A stretch of DNA of 37,391 bases from Bremia lactucae (taxonomy: Eukaryota > Oomycota > Peronosporomycetes > Peronosporales > Peronosporaceae), in the NCBI RefSeq assembly GCF_004359215.1, contig NC_090610.1, forward strand, positions 15,689,860 through 15,727,250. Direction: 5' to 3'. Under the pieces are notes generated by a model. The model was given only the letters and a program-made list of their open reading frames with translations. It was not told the DNA's origin and searched no databases. Of this stretch, positions 9,373-18,122 are shown piece after piece. How positions within the stretch are numbered: the first letter of the stretch is position 1; every line of letters starts with the position of its first letter. The translations under genes were made by a program, and so were the position numbers.

Positions 9373-9416
9373 ATGCAGTGATCGGATTCACACTTCTTAA
9401 ATTCCAGTCCTAGCAT
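9319..9416. repeat. 46-bp foldback (inverted repeat, 6-nt loop) inside D RT
   Basis: Arms 9319-9364 and 9371-9416 are reverse complements at 44 of 46 positions, with a 6-base spacer. The left arm is ordinary RT coding sequence; the right arm is a reversed copy inserted before the YVDD segment. This is a new inverted duplication in this copy. Confidence 0.93.
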
Positions 9417-9992
9417 AACCTGATTTTTGTTGCATGATACGTCGATGACTTATATTGGCTAGCAGTACCAGCAAGATGCTACAAGAAACTAAGTTAGCCC
9501 TGAGCCACATATTTGAGATGACGGATATGGGCCAGCTCAAGTAATTTCCTGAAATTGAAATTGAGCAAGACTTTGAGATTGGGGCACTCACGATGCGGCA
9601 GACCAAGTTTGCATGTAATATTTTAGCGAAGTTCAACATGGACAACAGTAAGGCCGTTAGGACGCCCCAGGGTCCAGGACTCAAGCTGACCAAGTCCATG
9701 TGCGAAGGCGGATGCAAGCACAGTGAAACTATGGTCGGTGTGCCGTATCGAAATGCTGTCGGTTGCCTGATACATTATGGTTGGCACACGCCAGGATCTC
9801 GCTGCGGCAGTTGGAGTACTTGGCCAATTTGTTGCAGACCCATGCCCAACACACTGGCAAGCACTCAAAAGGGTTTTCAGGTATATATAAGGTACAAGGA
9901 CTCACGAAACTCGATGCCGTGGCATCGAGTTTCAAGCAGCAACTCATAATGGACTGCAAGGGTTTTCGGATGCGGACTGGGCCGGAGAGACG
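9417..9992 (+). pseudogene. pol: D RT YVDD region and connection, frameshifted
   Basis: TACGTCGATGAC (YVDD) lies at about 9438-9450, the second catalytic RT motif, directly after the foldback. ALSHIFEMTDMGQLK, TMRQTKFACNILAKFNMDNS, GPGLKLTKSMCEGGCKHSET and VPYRNAVGCLIHY follow across frames. This is the RT thumb to RNase H connection. Confidence 0.8.
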
Positions 9993-10517
9993 ATGTCACG
10001 AAGAAGCACAAGCGGCTACGCTTTTATGATGAGTGGCGGGTGTGTCAGCTGGAAGATCAAGAAACAGCATACGGTGACTCTATCATCTACAGAAGCTGAG
10101 TACATGGCACTGTCAGAGGCGACACAAGAGGCAGTATGGCTTAAAACATTTCTGTGCGAGCTCGGTGAGATGTCCACGGATAGAGCGGTCAAGATTTATG
10201 AATATAACCAAGGCTCAATTGCAATGGCAAAGAATCCAGAGTATCACAAGCAAAACAAGCACATCGACATTCGATATTATTTTGTATACGACAAGGTTAA
10301 AGACGGTCAAGTGATTCTCGAATATATTTCTTCTCTCGACATGCTGGCCGATATGACCAAGCCAATTCCAGCGACACAGTTTTGCGTACTTCGTGGCAAG
10401 CTCGGGATACAAGGCCCAAGAGCTGTCGAGTCGAGTGGGAGTGTTCTTAAGGACGCTGTGAAAAAGGCGTCTCATGCAGCAAGCAGGCCAAAGGCGGGTA
10501 CCGGCAGATACCGGTAA
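9993..10517 (+). pseudogene. pol: D RNase H and pol C-terminus
   Basis: RRSTSGYAFMMSGGCVSWK, TVTLSSTEAEYMALSEATQE and KHIDIRYYFVYDKVKDGQ are the copia RNase H motifs. YNQGSIAMAKNP and DMLADMTKPIPATQF close the protein. The C-terminus extends through ASRPKAGTGRYR into the purine-rich LTR boundary. The frame is open for 174 residues, the best-preserved part of D. Confidence 0.88.
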
Positions 10518-10672
10518 TGACGTCAGTTGATGACGTCAGAAGCTTCTAGAATATTTCAGAAGCGCTAATTGGCTAGAAGTAATGGTTGGCTTAGAGGTAA
10601 CAAGCAATAGGTTTGCGAACTAAGTCCTTTAATATATTTACTTTGCATTTTGCCAACTAGTGCTCACTTGAC
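10489..10672 (+). repeat. Copia D right LTR (+)
   Basis: After the purine-type run the LTR shows TACCGG repeats, two TGACGTCA (10518-10525, 10531-10538), TTTAATATATTTACTTTGC and ends near GTGCTCACTTGACC at 10672. There it meets minus strand RT sequence of E. The inverted LTR at 12382-12600 has the same end sequence. The TATATT block could be its TATA box. Confidence 0.75.
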
Positions 10673-11152
10673 CTTTTCATTACTGCTAGCCAAAATTAAG
10701 TCATCGACGTAAAGCGCAACAAAGATCATATCTTGCCTACCACGCTTCATTTAGACGCAGTGGCCAGATTCGCATTTCTTGAACTCGAGCCCTAGCATAA
10801 AATCATCGAGGGGCTTCTTCCACATGCGAGGCGACTGCTTCAGCACGTACACTGACCGTTCTAGTTTGCACACATAGTCCGGATTGATTGCATCATTGAA
10901 GCCATCTGGCTGCGCCATGTTGATGTCCTCGTCGAGCTGGCCGTTGAGGTACGCTGTCTTTACGTCTATCCGATGGACAGTAAGTCCGTACTTGGCAGCC
11001 AAACTGAGCAGAATCCGAATAGATGTAAACTTGGCCACAGGCGCAAACGTTTCTTCGTAGTCAATGCCAAACTTCTGTGCAAAGCCTTTAGCCACTAGAC
11101 GCGCCTTGTGTCGCTCCACTATACCGTCTTGATTTTCTTTGACGCGAAACAC
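10673..11152 (-). pseudogene. pol: E reverse transcriptase
   Basis: [58 protein letters not shown] (first catalytic Asp) and PDGFNDAINPDYVCKLERSV are intact copia RT motifs. After a stop at 10751 the frame continues to VALYVDDLILASSNE with YVDD at 10700-10711. Both catalytic motifs survive, but the frame is split by one stop and the 3' part is lost. Confidence 0.9.
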
Positions 11153-11605
11153 TTACCGATTGCCTATTGGCTTGCGCCCTTTTGGTAGCGGCACAAGCGT
11201 CCATGTCTTGTTCTTTTGAAGCGATTCCATTTCCGAGTTGCATACTTCTTGCCACTTGGCTGCGTCGCTGGATTCCATCGCCGACTTGAACGTGGTCGGC
11301 ATTTCTCCCACTGAATCCACAACGTACGCAGCCTCAAAATCGTGTGCCGTAGCAGACATTTCTTTTACTGATTGGTATCTACTGTGTCGCTTAGACGTTG
11401 GAATTTCAGCTGCTTTTTCGAGCGATTGAGTCCTTTCGTGCCGCTTGGTGCCAGGCTCCATTTCTTCGCTCTGCTCACATTCTTCATTCTCTTGATCAGT
11501 TTCTTCGAGTTGTGGAGAGTCGTCATCGGCCAATTCATCAGCCTCTTGAACAACAATCGCGCTATTCTGGCGGACGCATCTCTCACTGTCAAACATGTCT
11601 TCCAT
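11153..11605 (-). pseudogene. pol: E acidic integrase-RT linker
   Basis: MEDMFDSERCVRQNSAIVVQ, then DDDSPQLEETDQENEECEQS, KRHERTQSLEKAAEIPTSKR and WQEVCNSEMESLQKNKTWTL match the D linker at 8500-8920. It leads into PLPKGRKPIGNR of RT, then a stop. A frame change near 11610 separates it from integrase. Confidence 0.85.
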
Positions 11606-11624
11606 AAATTTTGCATCAAACTCA

Positions 11625-12381
11625 CTAGTACACGGCCATTCTCAATCTTTCTTCGAAACGATATGCTTTTTCATGCTTCGAGTAGCCGAGAAATGGACAG
11701 CGTACCGTTCGAGAGTCAATCTTGCGACGTTTTTCCTTTGGAACTGTTACAAATGCATGGCAGCCAAACACCTTTAGATTTGCCAGCGCTGGTTTCCTCC
11801 CGGTCCAAACCTGATATAGTGACTTTTCCATACAATACCTCGCGTTGGACAGCGGTAGCGAAGGAAGGTAGCGGTCATGAATGCTTCGCCCCAATACGAT
11901 TTCGGCAGTCCAGCGAGCTCAAGCATACATCTTGCGCAATTCACGAGTGTACGATTCATGCGTTCGCCCCCCCCCCCTATTCAGTTGCGAGCGTAGGGTA
12001 GCGTGAATTTTTGCTCAATACCACGACGCTTGCAGAACTTGGCCAATACGCTCGAAGTGTTTTCACCACCGTTGTCTCAACGAAGAGTTTTGACAACTCC
12101 GCCGGTCTAAGTCTCAGTGAACGCAACAAACTTGGCGAGCTTGTTTGAGACCTCCGACTTGCTTCGTAACAAGAACACTGGTAAAGTGCGAGTACTCATC
12201 TGTAAATGTGACGAAGTACCACTTACCGCTAAAAGTCGCTGACTGCATAGGACCGCTCACGTCACTCTGAATGACTTCTAGCAGCTTATTTGCGTGATGA
12301 GGCGACTTTTGCATGAAGCTCACTCGCGTTTATTTGCCAGGTGCGCAACCATCGCACAGCTCCCACTGTTTGACTTATGCT
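11625..12381 (-). pseudogene. pol: E integrase, frameshifted
   Basis: Around 12350 CDGCAPGK and a stop precede TRVSFMQKSPHHANKLLEVI; QSDVSGPMQ carries the first Asp. DNGGEN near 12070 is the second acidic region. The Glu sits in GGGERMNRTLVNCARCMLEL, next to a 9-base C run at about 11968-11977. SYWGEAFMTATFL and LANLKVFGCHAFVTVPKEKR follow. Several frame changes split it. Confidence 0.85.
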
Positions 12382-12600
12382 AAGGTCAAGTGAGCACTAC
12401 TTGGCGAAATGCAAAGTGAATATATTAAGGTCCTTAGTTCGCAACCTATAGCTACCTCGAAGCCAATCATTGATTCTCCAATCATAGCTCATAGAACCTT
12501 CTAGAAACTACTGACGTCATCTACTAACGTCATCCCCATGACGTCACACTGTGACGTCATTACCGGTATATAATGGTAATTATGGGTACTATCTTGATGT
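12382..12600 (-). repeat. Copia LTR E' (minus) with TGACGTCA array
   Basis: Reverse-oriented version of the D LTR: the same GGTCAAGTGAGCAC end, a TATATTAA block, and TGACGTCA at 12512-12519, 12539-12546 and 12552-12559, plus TAACGTCA at 12525-12532. It follows a pol C-terminus on its right (12605-12760) and abuts integrase sequence of E on its left, so two copia units are joined through one LTR. Confidence 0.75.
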
Positions 12601-12604
12601 AGTC

Positions 12605-12760
12605 GAGTCGCTTCCTAGCTAACACTCTCACTCGACTCGACGATTAGGGAGACGCTTGAATACCAAGTTTGCTCCGAAGCACACAAAACTGCGTCGCTGG
12701 AATAGGCTTCGTCATGATATCAGCTAACTTGTCCAGAGTGGAGACATACTCCAATATCAC
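12605..12760 (-). pseudogene. pol: E' RNase H/pol C-terminus
   Basis: VILEYVSTLDKLADIMTKPI and ATQFCVLRSKLGIQ, then a stop, match the end of copia pol in D. A 9-bp inverted repeat (12602-12610 with 12633-12641) lies between the stop and the LTR. The right edge at about 12760 changes abruptly to inverted gypsy DNA. Confidence 0.8.
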
Positions 12761-12838
12761 TCTACAACACAGCGTCTAAATGACGCTTGTGCGACTCTAT
12801 TGCTCAGCCCGTTCTCGGGCCCTACTATGCACGAATAC
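12761..12838 (-). repeat. Small inverted piece of gypsy family A RT
   Basis: The reverse complement matches A2 around 18565-18645 (from the bases after the YFDD motif to GACGCTGTGTTG). It is flanked by copia E' on the left and copia F on the right. The matching direct continuation appears at 13427 in A3. Confidence 0.75.
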
Positions 12839-13428
12839 ACAGGATCCGGGACTCAAGCTGACAAAAAAAAGCTTATGTGCGAAGGAGGTTGCAAACACAA
12901 CGAGTCCATGGCTGGGGTACCATATAGAAATGCTGTCGGCTACCTGATGTACTTTACGGTCGATACACGCCCCGATCTCGCTGCGGTAGTAGCAGTGATC
13001 AGCCAATTTGCTACAGTTTTATGTCCGACACACTAGCAAGCACTCACGAGAGTATTCAGGTATATACAAGGCACAAATTGCATGGTATCAAGTTTCAAGC
13101 ATCAAGTGACAAGGGACTTCAAGGCTACACGGATGCAGACTGGGCTGGAGACACAGAGTCAAGAAGAAGCACCAGTGGCATTTTTGATGAGCGGCGGATG
13201 TATCAGCTGGAAAAGCAAGAAGCAGCGCACTGTGGCACTTCGTCTACGGAAGTCGAACACATGGCGTTGCCAGAAGTAGCACAAGAAGCGGTGTGGCTAA
13301 AGGCATTTCTGTGTGAGCTCGTTGAGATGTCGAGAAGCGATGCGGTCAAGATCTATGAGGACAACCAAGGCTCAATAGCATTGGCCGAGAATCCGACATT
13401 CTACAAACGCATCAAGCACATTGATACG
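12839..13428 (+). pseudogene. pol: Copia fragment F: RT end and RNase H
   Basis: LMCEGGCKHNESMAGVPYRN, AVGYLMYFTVDTRPDLAAVV, then across frames SGGCISWKSKKQRTVAL, VAQEAVWLKAFLCELVEMSR and EDNQGSIALAENPTFYKRIK are the copia connection and RNase H. It ends at KHID, where gypsy A3 begins with a short shared ACGTCAAC at the joint. Two frameshifts near 13080-13210. Confidence 0.85.
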
Positions 13429-14177
13429 TCAACTTGCAAAAGTGCGTCATAGGGGTCCCTGAGATACCTGTACTGGGCTGCATCGTTGGTACACATGGTG
13501 TACGAGCAGACCTAGACGAGTAAAATTGGTAAAGGAATGGCCGATCCCACGGCATGTGAAGGATTCGCGCCAATTCCTAGGGCTCGCTAATAACTTGCAT
13601 AAGTATAGCAAGAAATATGCGGAGCAAACTAAACCATTATCTGATCTCCTTAAAAAGATACAGAATGGGTTTGGTTAAAAGAACAAGAAGATGCGTTCAC
13701 ATCAGTATGGCAATATTTTGTAGAGGCACCGGTCTTGGCATTGCCAGACGCGGATAAGCCCTTTAGCGTCGTCTGCGATGCAAGTAATTTTGCAATCGGC
13801 AGCGCGCTCATGCAGAAGGATGACGACGGCGTTGACCGTGTCATCTCTTATCAGTCCCGGCTATTAAAAGCCGCGGAACTGAATTACCCTGTGCATGACA
13901 AAGAGCTACTTTCAATAAAGTATGCTCTTGTCAAGTTTCGTGTGCACCTATTGGGCACCGAACCATTTGTGGTTTATACGGATCACGCATCACTGCGGAC
14001 CGCAATAAACTCACCGCACCTCTCGCCTAGAATGGCAAGATGGCTCACATTCTTCTCTGAATTTAATTTCAAAGTTGAATATAAGCCGGGTAAGTCGAAT
14101 GTCTTGGCTGACGCTTTATCGCGCAGACCAGACTTCGAGGTTAGACACCAGGAAAGTGTGTCTAGTGCGAAAGCACA
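13427..14177 (+). pseudogene. pol: Gypsy family A copy A3: RT end and RNase H
   Basis: The DNA is almost identical to A2 18661-19417. The open part (from 13735) reads CDASNFAIGSALMQKDDDGV, NYPVHDKELLSIKYALVKF, FVVYTDHASLRTAINSPHL and KSNVLADALSRRPDF, an intact RNase H. Upstream (13440-13735) single-base differences break the thumb region. The copy ends at an N run exactly where A2 does. Confidence 0.9.
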
Positions 14178-14505
14178 NNNNNNNNNNNNNNNNNNNNNNN
14201 NNNNNNNNNNNNNNNNNNNNNNNNNNNNNNNNNNNNNNNNNNNNNNNNNNNNNNNNNNNNNNNNNNNNNNNNNNNNNNNNNNNNNNNNNNNNNNNNNNNN
14301 NNNNNNNNNNNNNNNNNNNNNNNNNNNNNNNNNNNNNNNNNNNNNNNNNNNNNNNNNNNNNNNNNNNNNNNNNNNNNNNNNNNNNNNNNNNNNNNNNNNN
14401 NNNNNNNNNNNNNNNNNNNNNNNNNNNNNNNNNNNNNNNNNNNNNNNNNNNNNNNNNNNNNNNNNNNNNNNNNNNNNNNNNNNNNNNNNNNNNNNNNNNN
14501 NNNNN
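14178..14505. other. Assembly gap, 328 N
   Basis: The run starts directly after the hairpin GTGC-GAAA-GCAC (14165-14176). The sequence to the right is a minus strand family B antisense ORF, not the expected family A integrase. The missing 1.8 kb of integrase and chromodomain cannot fit, so the join is either a rearrangement or a misassembly. Confidence 0.9.
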
Positions 14506-15128
14506 CGATTCGCGTTAAGTTTTTGAAGCCAAGCTTCGCGTCCAATGTCTTTAACATTGCGAATGAACGCACTCCAAGCTTGCATAAGCGAGACTTTATC
14601 TCGCTTATTATTGCCACTAAACCATCGATGCTTTAGAAAAGCATCGAGATAGAAATCTTCCTCAGCGCGAAAGTTCTTCGCGCTGGGATCAAGGCCATGT
14701 AGCTTTGTCGCAATAAATAAGGGATATTTATTGTGAGGAGTAGTTTCTCCAGACAAGCTATTGATGAGCCTTTCTGGCAAAAGCCACGGCTTCTTTTCAG
14801 GGGCGATATGATACATTTTACTTTGAAGTTAAAGCCCCTACTTCACTCCCCTGAGTGGTACCCACTGAAGAAGGGGTACCACAAGAACTTCTATTACGAT
14901 GGCTTACGCCATCGTCATCGCCTTGCACAGAAATAGGTGCAGGTGACCGTACGGGAGACGGAACGGGCGATGAGGGATCATCCTCATCGTCGGAACCAAA
15001 TAGACGATTAGCTCGTCTATCAGAATGAGCCCTCTCATTCGAAGGCTTAAAGTCAGTCGCCTGATAAACGTCAGGCGGCTGACTATGAGCCTTTAGTAGA
15101 AGATACTACGGCAGACGTTCCGTCTGCC
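14506..15128 (-). pseudogene. Family B antisense ORF, detached piece
   Basis: From 15128 down: FGSDDEDDPSSPVPSP, QGDDDGVSHRNRSS and GTPSSVGTTQGSE, then in another frame PWLLPERLINSLSGETTPHN, KYPLFIATKLHGLDPSAKNF, AEEDFYLDAFLKHRWFSG, NNKRDKVSLMQAWSAFIRNV and DIGREAWLQKLN, cut by the gap. The same protein is encoded at 34141-35100 (B3) and 24250-24600 (B2). It is an acidic, Ser/Pro-rich N-terminal region followed by a compact domain of about 100 residues of unknown function. One frameshift with stops lies near 14815. This DNA is exceptionally rich in perfect hairpins. Confidence 0.6.
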
Positions 15129-15214
15129 GCAAGAGGGGTCAGTAGGTGCGGAGCGCCCTACTGGTCCAGCAACGTCAAATGAATTTGCAGGCCTTTTGTG
15201 ACAGGGTCACACAG
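15129..15214 (+). pseudogene. Stray gag-protease linker of family B type
   Basis: GSVGAERPTGPATSNEFAGL at 15137-15200 equals the linker downstream of gag in B1 (5510-5570 region) and B2. Here it lies on the + strand between the antisense ORF piece and an LTR end. Confidence 0.65.
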
Positions 15215-15474
15215 TAACTCACAGAGAAAGTTCTTATATTGAGATCTTATAGCAGTCTTACTATAATAATTCAGGCTACTAAATACTAATAGATTAGTAC
15301 TACTAAATATTAGTACTCCGTACGCGAGGTGCCAGCTCGTGTCATTCGTACCTAGCTGAGTCATACCGATAACCCAGCTATATTCCCTGATGTACTGATT
15401 CACATCCCGACTATATGACATAGTAAAAATATCCTTAGTGTGTCAGTACATCATTCACATGTAACCCCGTTACA
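15215..15474 (-). repeat. LTR-like end, minus orientation
   Basis: At 15474 the minus strand begins TGTAACGGGGTTACATG, close to the family B LTR start at 34137. It is preceded on that strand by GGGAGGG (15475-15481), a likely PPT remnant. Downstream is AT-rich, gene-free DNA that I could not align by eye to other LTRs. Element A2 appears to have inserted beside it. Confidence 0.5.
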
Positions 15475-15481
15475 CCCTCCC

Positions 15482-15991
15482 TGTAACGGGCTAAAGTTGC
15501 TCTTATATTACACAGTCCCCGTTAAGTACACTTGGTGTACTTAAGGGGATGGTCAATTACTAAAATAAAGTAATTAGACCCAGCACTCGGGTGTGGTGCA
15601 CATTTGTGATTAACCCTTGTGTATGTGATGCACATAGGTGCATTCACATTAGGAGGGATGACGGCTAGCGTCATCCGTTACGCGAGGTATCTATAAAGAT
15701 ACGCTCGCAATACATGTTAGTGCTATCTACAGAGATGGAATTTTTGATTAGTAAAAATAGGTATTTATATTCAATGCGATTAGATATTAATCAGTCTGAA
15801 AACTACTTTCTACTTAGTAAGTGCGCACGAGGAGCCGGATTACCGCTCCCGTGACGACACTTTACTAGAGTACTTAGTGCGTCGGGTGAGGTCGCTAAGG
15901 CACGCAAGAGAAGCTGGTTTAACCGCTTCCTCGCTATGCTAGGGTGTGTGCCTAAGTTGAGCGTGGCCGCATTACGACGTGCCCGCCTACA
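15482..15991 (+). repeat. A2 5' LTR
   Basis: It starts TGTAACGGGCTAAAG at 15482. The first 210 bases match the 3' LTR at 22484-22692. I place the end at ...CGCCTACA (15991) because it mirrors the TGTA..GGGC start as an imperfect terminal repeat and a PBS follows two bases later. Only the first part is supported by a second copy, so the end is inferred. Confidence 0.75.
15692..15698 (+). promoter_or_regulatory. Candidate TATA box in A2 5' LTR
   Basis: TATAAAG lies about 210 bases into the LTR, a plausible U3/R boundary for sense transcription. The 3' LTR is truncated just before this site. Confidence 0.4.
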
Positions 15992-15993
15992 CT

Positions 15994-16008
15994 TGGTAGC
16001 AATTGAAA
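15994..16008 (+). other. A2 primer binding site
   Basis: TGGTAGCAATTG starts two bases after the inferred LTR end. Its first eight bases complement a tRNA 3' end UGCUACCA, as in initiator Met tRNA of several eukaryotes. Family B uses TGGTAGCACTT at the same place, supporting the call. Confidence 0.6.
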
Positions 16009-16780
16009 CCCTTCCCACGACCCGCATCTCTGCGTGTGTACGTGAGGATGAGCATCAACATCGATTGGGCTCATATTCCCCACCTCTCCGAACATCATCG
16101 GGAGGTGGCAGGGCATATGGTGCGGGTACTTGTTGAACAAGCCCTGGTCAGTCTTCTGGGTAGTCCTCCTGGGCAACATGTTGCTCAGTTGGAGCCGTTT
16201 TAGGCATTTGTGCTCGGACAGCGGAGATCCGCGTCCAAGGCACAGAGCCATGCTGCAGCGGAGTCCTTTACTCAGACTCAGGATGAGCTGAGCCATGAGC
16301 AGGCTCGGAGCGAGGCTCTCAACAGGACTTTTGAGATGCTCTCTGCCCGGCCGCGTGACAGGCGAAGAGAGCTCTTCAAGAGCATGTCGAGAAGATGCGC
16401 TCGCTGTCGGCATCCATTACCGTAGGTCCGATTCCGGAGGACATTAAGGTGCCCACGTTTATGAATGGACTACGGCATAACCCATCGCGACAGGCCCTTT
16501 TCAGAAATGTCCCGTCGACGATGGAAGAGGCAATCCGAATTTCTTGAGTTGAGGAGCAAACCTACAACAGTGGTTCGGCGACAGATTGGTAAAAGCCGTA
16601 GGCCAAGAGGTCAGATGCCACTCCCATGGAGTTAGGCAATGCAGCCGTTGTCTGCTTTAAATGCGGCAAGCGCGGCCATATGATAGTTTGCTGCAATGCC
16701 AGAATCCCTGTTGGGGCGAAGACGCCCAGCAAGAGGACTCCCTTCCCAAATGGCAACAGCAAGTAACAGCGTGCGAGACT
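16003..16780 (+). pseudogene. gag: A2 gag, broken
   Basis: An ATG at 16048 starts MSINIDWAHIPHLSEHHREV. A TAG at 16201-16203 stops it; the protein continues with a helical Gln/Glu/Arg-rich stretch, then in a second frame TVGPIPEDIKVPTFMNGLRH and RQALFRNVPSTMEEAIRIS, the C-terminal capsid part. VCFKCGKRGHMIVCC at about 16647-16692 is a complete CCHC zinc knuckle that would bind element RNA. At least two stops lie between. The ORF that overlaps the PBS from 16003 is not a natural start. Confidence 0.82.
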
Positions 16781-16781
16781 C

Positions 16782-17204
16782 ATGAGTTCCGCATCAACCA
16801 CAGAGGGGGTCGCGAAATGCAGGAGCGCAGTAGGGGCGGGGTGCCCTACTGACGCGGACTTTAAAGCTAGCCCTAAGTTCAGAGTTATCGAACAAATTGG
16901 TAGCATAGTCCCTGAGGTGTTGAAATTTCGGACCTCAACCCTGCTGGTCTATAGCGCTCGAAAACGAGGCTATGACCGTGTGATGACCCTCTTTGTGGAT
17001 TCGGGTGCATCCAGAATTTTTGTGAAACTCACGGCTCTAAGAAACAGACCGGCGATGTTTGAGTCGCTTTGCCAGGATGACAAGCGAGAAGAGGCGACCG
17101 TTTGTTTAGCGAACGGCGCGCTCGTTAAGTCTGAGGGAGTTCAGGTAGAACTCGCCTTCAGCTCTAGAGAAGCTCACAGTGCTACGTATGGAGAGACCGT
17201 ATGA
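16782..17204 (+). pseudogene. pol: A2 aspartic protease
   Basis: VMTLFVDSGASRIFVKLTAL contains the DSG active-site triplet at about 16997. EATVCLANGALVKSEGVQVE with LAF is the flap and following strand. The frame stops at 17202-17204 (TGA), just before the expected D.ILGMPWL segment; LGMPWL appears in another frame at about 17210-17228. It would process Gag-Pol. Confidence 0.82.
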
Positions 17205-18122
17205 CTTCATCTAGGCATGCCATGGTTGGCAAAAAAAGCCATGGATAGACTGGCGTACACGCACAGTTGCAAACCTTCCCGGGACACCGGAAAAAGTGTG
17301 CTCCAGCGAGAGGCGTATGCAACTGATGTCGTGTCGAACACAGTTGAGGGTGCGTTGACGGGATATCAAACGTCACCAATCCCTACCAAGCTCGTGGAGA
17401 CTGAGGTAGTGAAAAGGGCAATGAAAAGAAGTTATGCGTTTCATAGTCCTGCACAGAGCCGAGAGCCTGTTGCAGTAGAAAACGAGCTGGCAGGAAGTCA
17501 AGCGTCGCAAAAACCGGCACAGTGCCTAGAGCCTGGTGCGATTGGAAGGGGTGCGTTAGCCATGAGAGCAACGGCACCCGCTTCCCAGACAAAGGCCGTG
17601 GTGATCGAAGAACGAGTACCCGACAGATTAGGACGATCAAAGGCACGTCTAAACGAGTGACCTTTGGATCAGTTCCTAATAAAGAGGACGGGCCTTCGAA
17701 CGAGGTGTTCGAGGCCGTCAAAGACGAAATTGCGGAGGCATGCTCGAGTTGAGGTGCTCCGGCGAGTCTTTAAATCTGCCGAGGAGATAGTAAATCTCCC
17801 GGAGATGTCGTGGGATCTGTTCCTTGCCGAATTAAAGGAAGGAAAGATCCACGAAATAGTCGCACCAGTTCCAGAAGAGAACTTGGTGGACTGCTGCTCG
17901 TCGTCCACAATGGACGAGAGCGTCCTAGAAACGGACAAAAAGAAGCGGTACGCTGCTCAAGGCTGGGATGCCTTGAGGGACAGTCCGTTCTTTGAGGTTA
18001 TGTGGAAACATCGTGATGTGTTCCTAGAAGAAGTGCCGAGCCGCCTACTAGCAGATAGGAGCATCGCGCACGAGATAGACCTCGAACCTGGCACCAAGTA
18101 TTGTGTGACCAGGCAATGGTAG
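17205..18122 (+). pseudogene. pol: A2 protease-RT spacer
   Basis: Two overlapping frames (17217-17660 and 17664-18122) carry a low-complexity Ala/Ser/Glu spacer, then WDLFLAELKEGKIHEIVAPV, DCCSSSTMDESVLETDKKKR, FEVMWKHRDVFLEEVPSRLL and HEIDLEPGTKYCVTRQW. The last is the block right before RT palm. A TAG replaces the usual Pro after RQW at 18120-18122. Confidence 0.8.

Larger units (their letters stand above)
7346..10517 (+). mobile_element. Ty1/copia element D, internal region
   Basis: A + strand copia internal region: gag end with zinc knuckle, protease, integrase N-terminus, a large integrase deletion, RT and RNase H to the pol C-terminus, followed by an LTR. The 5' gag is missing. Many stops and frame changes occur. 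E, E' and F in the window are close relatives. Confidence 0.9.
10673..12381 (-). mobile_element. Copia fragment E (integrase to RT), minus strand
   Basis: This is the same copia family as D but inverted: from 12381 down it runs from the integrase zinc finger through the core, acidic linker and RT to just past YVDD. LTR pieces of opposite orientation adjoin both ends. gag, protease, RT thumb and RNase H are missing. The structure looks like a rearranged or self-inserted element. Confidence 0.85.

Noticed and set aside
11965..11980. C run as a programmed frameshift site
   Set aside because: It replaces normal integrase codons in one degraded copy and is most simply a homopolymer expansion or sequencing error.
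15158..15421. Minus strand frame near 15300
   Set aside because: It spans a joint between a gag linker and an LTR end, so it is a chance frame.
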